7,321 nucleotides of DNA from Desulfofustis sp. (GTDB taxonomy: Bacteria > Desulfobacterota > Desulfobulbia > Desulfobulbales > Desulfocapsaceae), in assembly GCA_029287755.1 (NCBI GenBank), contig JARFQM010000242.1:1-7321 (forward strand). The letters run 5' to 3'. Under the pieces are notes generated by a model, which was not told the origin of the DNA, did no database searches, and saw only the letters and a list, made by a program, of their open reading frames with translations. The position numbers were made by a program, and so were the translations under genes. Positions 4,960-7,321 of this stretch are shown here, one piece after another (the stretch's first letter is position 1; each line of letters starts with the position of its first letter).

Positions 4960-5535
4960 ATGATCACGCCAGTGCGGAGAAAAAAAAGTTTGCGGCTGCT
5001 CTTTTTTCTGGTCCTGTTCATTCTGCTCTGCTGCTCGGCAAACCTTTCTGCCCTGCCTTTTCTTGCCCCCGACGCCGATCGCCTGCCCCCCGAGCTCTAT
5101 GCTCATTTTCATCAGCAGCCAGCACTGCAGCCGCTGGTTAAGCCAGAGCAAGTCGAGCAGAAAGAGTCGCTTCGTCTCGATGTCACCGGGGCCTGGCTTT
5201 CATGTGCAGAAGACGACTGCAGTCATCATCATCGCGGCTGCGACCTGGAAATATCCTATCGCCTCTCAGCCGCAGTGCAGTCGGAGCTTGAAGTGGGGGC
5301 ACAAGTGGTCTGCCAGGCTCGCCTGGATTATACGACAAGCCATGGCCACCATTTGAAGAGTGAACGCTGTTCATCACCCGCAGACCATACCATTCATCAC
5401 CAGCATCACATTGACTCAACGATGGTGGTGGAATTTCAGTTCAGTCCCTATGAACAGGTGATCGACGCTCAGGTGGACTCCATCCATTGCCACATTGCGC
5501 AGGCTCAGCTGATGCACGAGTCTTCACTGCCTTAG
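4960..5535 (+). CDS. exported histidine/cysteine-rich protein of unknown function
   Basis: The product is 191 residues. I prefer the ATG at 4960 because GAGAG lies nine bases upstream; the in-frame ATG at 4951 directly abuts that sequence and would add three residues. Residues 1-31 form a signal peptide (RRKK, long hydrophobic core, cleavage near NLSA); no good lipobox is seen. The mature protein has six Cys (about 82, 87, 94, 118, 137, 177), enough for three disulfides. It also has striking His groups: C87-S-H-H-H, H128-G-H-H, H143 with HH-Q-HH at 146-150, and H176-C-H178. Between these lie alternating hydrophobic segments (LRLDVTGAWL, DLEISYRL, VVEFQFSPY) that suggest a beta-sandwich. The His groups suggest zinc, copper or nickel binding, which is inference. 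The gene stands alone, divergent from the selenoprotein gene with which it may share control. I do not recognise a family. Confidence 0.75.
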   Translation: MITPVRRKKSLRLLFFLVLFILLCCSANLSALPFLAPDADRLPPELYAHFHQQPALQPLVKPEQVEQKESLRLDVTGAWLSCAEDDCSHHHRGCDLEISYRLSAAVQSELEVGAQVVCQARLDYTTSHGHHLKSERCSSPADHTIHHQHHIDSTMVVEFQFSPYEQVIDAQVDSIHCHIAQAQLMHESSLP

Positions 5536-5663
5536 CAGAACTGCCCTCAGAGTGCGCTTATGGGGCAATCCTGCTCTTTGGCAGACCTCGATAAGAAACC
5601 TTAGCGGTTCAAAGTAGATCCAGAACCTAATTCAGAATCAAAGAATGGTTAATAATCACTCAG

Positions 5664-6059
5664 TCAATCTGGCTTGTGGGTAATGCCTTCCCAATTGTCA
5701 ATCACTTCTCTAGCTGCCCTGAAAGCCTCTATGCCCGATGGCACACCACAGTAAACCACTGACTGGCGCAGTACGTCTTGAATTTCCTCAACCGTGCAGC
5801 CGTTGCGCAACGCTCCAAGGACATGGGCTTTCAGTTCAGTCGAAGCTTTCAGTGCTGCGAGGGTGGCAATAGTTACCAGGCTTCTTGTTTTATCTGGAAG
5901 CACCCCGCCAACCCAAATTTCACCCCAACAATTTTCAGTTACTAAATCTTGTAGAGGCTTGGTAAAATCAGTGGCAGATGCTATTGCTTTGTCGACATAT
6001 TCATCTCCAAGAACTTTTCTCCTCGCCGCCATCCCGTCGTCATATTTTTTCGATTTCAT
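5664..6059 (-). CDS. carboxymuconolactone decarboxylase family protein
   Basis: This 131-residue protein is the usual length for a PcaC-type single-domain member. It starts at ATG 6057-6059, with AGGAG seven bases upstream. The N-terminus has the RRKVLG motif and residues 44-60 read CWGEIWVGGVLPDKTRS. These are followed by the family core: T-I-A-T-L-A-A-L, E75-L-K-A-H79-V-x-G-A-L-R-N-G, E91-E-I and V-Y-C-G-V-P-S-G. The AhpD-type CxxC pair is absent, so a peroxidase role is unlikely. PcaC decarboxylates gamma-carboxymuconolactone in protocatechuate degradation, but no other pca gene is near, and many family members are uncharacterised paralogues. I therefore give no gene symbol. It is cytosolic with no signal peptide. 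It looks somewhat more AT-rich than its neighbours, which may hint at transfer. It is convergent with the His/Cys-rich gene and separated by 133 bp from the phosphatase gene upstream. Confidence 0.85.
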   Translation of the reverse strand: MKSKKYDDGMAARRKVLGDEYVDKAIASATDFTKPLQDLVTENCWGEIWVGGVLPDKTRSLVTIATLAALKASTELKAHVLGALRNGCTVEEIQDVLRQSVVYCGVPSGIEAFRAAREVIDNWEGITHKPD

Positions 6060-6192
6060 TTAAATGCTCCTGGTAGTTTATAAAGTTCCTCAGCCCAGCG
6101 CGCCTGGACGCACAATTTTTTCATGAACGCTGATGACTCGACAGAGGGGGGATAAACGCCCTTATTAGGTCCAGAAATCAGCACCACAGAAT

Positions 6193-6981
6193 TTATTGCA
6201 AGAGAAGGGCCCTTAAATTCGACAGGGTCGAAGCTTCCATTCCAGCCCGGTTCAGCAGATAATTTTCGACGCTTCCATACCTGGCGTTCAGATAGTCGAG
6301 CATGTCAGCCAGCGGTTCCGCGGGTGCCTGCAGATAGGGGGCCGCCAGCTCAGGTCCGACCCCCAGGCAGGCAAGCTTGTCAAATAAGGGCTGGACACGG
6401 TCGGCGTTGCAGATGGTTGACAGCTGATGATCCGCCAGAATGGCTTCTTCGTTCACCCCGAGCAGCAGTAACAGCAGAGCGGCACAGATGCCGGTACGAT
6501 CTTTGCCTCCCGTGCAGTGGAAAACCAGCGGAAGATTGGAATCAGAGGCGGCCAGGGTCAGAACCGTACCCCAGACCGGACCAAAATCATCCAGGTAACG
6601 GCGATATAAGGCAATGACGAAATCGAGGGAGAGGAACTCCCGGTCGCCGTTTTTCAGACGCTCCAGGGCAGTGGCCGGATCAAACTGACTGTCTTCCACC
6701 GGCAGGAAAAGATAACGAAGCGAATCTGCGGACGGCAGACGATCCGGCGCCCGCTCCCGCTCGCGCCCGCTTCTCAGATCGCACACCGTCTTCAAACCCA
6801 CCTGCGACAGAACTTCATGATCATCCGCAGTCAACCTGGAAAGATGATCGGATCGATACACCAAACCGCGGCGTACCGGCTGCAGCCCGCTGCCCAGGTG
6901 TCCCCCCAGGTCACGAAAATTTACTGCTCCAGCAAGAACCAGTCGCCTGCTGTCCACCTGGTGTTCGTTTCTCTTGCTCAT
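6193..6981 (-). CDS. tyrosine-protein phosphatase family protein (Tyr/Ser type)
   Basis: This 262-residue cytosolic protein starts at ATG 6979-6981 and ends at TAA 6193-6195. The N-terminal N21-F-R-D-L-G-G motif, R43-S-D, and D68-L-R-S precede the catalytic P-loop H155-C-T-G-G-K-D-R-T-G164, with nucleophile C156 and phosphate-binding R162. This order defines the bacterial Tyr/Ser phosphatase group that includes secreted virulence phosphatases such as MptpB as well as many housekeeping homologues. The Lys-Asp in the loop is typical of lipid- or dual-specificity members, so phosphoinositide-like or phosphoprotein substrates are possible. The ribosome site is weak (only GACTGG near the start), but no better start is seen ahead of the NFRDLGG motif. 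No kinase or operon partner is visible, and the gene is flanked by gaps of 133 and more than 300 bp. Confidence 0.88.
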   Translation of the reverse strand: MSKRNEHQVDSRRLVLAGAVNFRDLGGHLGSGLQPVRRGLVYRSDHLSRLTADDHEVLSQVGLKTVCDLRSGRERERAPDRLPSADSLRYLFLPVEDSQFDPATALERLKNGDREFLSLDFVIALYRRYLDDFGPVWGTVLTLAASDSNLPLVFHCTGGKDRTGICAALLLLLLGVNEEAILADHQLSTICNADRVQPLFDKLACLGVGPELAAPYLQAPAEPLADMLDYLNARYGSVENYLLNRAGMEASTLSNLRALLLQ

Positions 6982-7321
6982 GGCCAGTCAATATATTCTG
7001 GATAAGGCGCCACTATTGGCGGCTGGTCGAGCTGCACCTGCCAGTGTGGTCGCCCGGTCTTATCGCATAATCACAATGAGCATACTTGTAAGACCTGAAA
7101 AGCCATTTGTCCCGACTGCGCCGTCTAGCGGATGCGGCGCGGTCAACCGGTGCACTGATCAGAGAAAGGTTGCCTGCGGTAAAGTCCAGACCGGCAGTCC
7201 CGAGAGCCTCAAGTGACATCTGCCAAACTACAGGGCCGTGACCAATGGCAGGGTGAATAGTCGGCCAAAAGTCATGGTATTGAATCGAACTGCGTGTTAG
7301 ATTGGTGCATCATCTGCTAGA
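6982..7321. other. 340-bp region without a supportable gene
   Basis: Open frames of 60-80 codons exist on both strands here, but they lack ribosome sites and recognisable motifs and overlap one another. I see no tRNA, strong hairpin, insertion-sequence end or clear promoter. It presumably contains the upstream control region of the phosphatase gene. Confidence 0.5.

Noticed and set aside
4931..4963. A 10-codon leader frame overlapping the His/Cys-rich gene start as ATGA.
   Set aside because: It has no ribosome site of its own and no biased or regulatory codon run; the overlap can arise by chance.
4831..5151. A minus-strand frame opposite the His/Cys-rich gene.
   Set aside because: It runs antisense to the signal peptide and N-terminal coding region and has no motif or signal of its own.
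5536..5600. Possible terminator after the His/Cys-rich gene.
   Set aside because: Only short imperfect complementarity (GCCC with GGGGC) and no T-run are present.
7013..7219. Open frames of 60-80 codons on both strands after the phosphatase gene.
   Set aside because: They have no ribosome sites or recognisable motifs, and they overlap each other on opposite strands.

Overview
The window suggests a mid-GC anaerobic deltaproteobacterium (Desulfobacterota or Desulfuromonadota type). The evidence is an abundance of exported redox proteins, CxxCH haem motifs, DUF4405 and PepSY-type membrane proteins, and a UGA codon that is best read as selenocysteine. This lineage assignment is an inference from gene content, not a search result.

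The main result is at 3208-4572 on the minus strand. What first looks like two adjacent genes, a 196-codon haem/rhodanese gene and a 233-codon rhodanese gene, is one 454-residue reading frame interrupted by a single in-frame TGA (3982-3984). The TGA falls exactly at the last position of a rhodanese active-site loop (C192-G-G-P-T-U197), and the sequence after it continues the same rhodanese domain. Just 3' of the TGA lies a two-tier hairpin with a GGC apical loop 22 nt away, as expected for a bacterial SECIS element. I therefore annotate an exported selenoprotein with one c-type haem motif and three tandem rhodanese domains.

Layout, left to right: the start of an unidentified gene running off the left edge (1-69, minus); a small exported CxxCH protein with a GTG start (152-421, minus); a small exported protein with a Gly/Arg/Asn-rich tail (480-854, minus); a DUF4405 membrane protein with two C-terminal repeats (883-1734, minus). 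A 312-bp spacer follows with a sigma-54-like site and a perfect 22-bp palindrome. Next are a PepSY-associated membrane protein (2047-2601, minus), a DUF4920 exported protein with a TTG start (2613-3077, minus), a strong terminator hairpin, and the selenoprotein. After a 387-bp divergent intergenic region with three copies of ATACTTCG there is a plus-strand exported His/Cys-rich protein (4960-5535). It is followed by a carboxymuconolactone-decarboxylase family protein (5664-6059, minus) and a tyrosine-phosphatase family protein (6193-6981, minus). The last 340 bases hold no supportable gene.

From 4572 down to 152 almost every minus-strand product is predicted to be exported or membrane-bound, and several carry haem motifs, possible haem-ligand histidines or redox-active Cys/Sec. 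This looks like a cell-envelope redox or sulfur-handling module. No substrate can be assigned from sequence alone. The two right-hand minus genes are cytosolic and appear unrelated.
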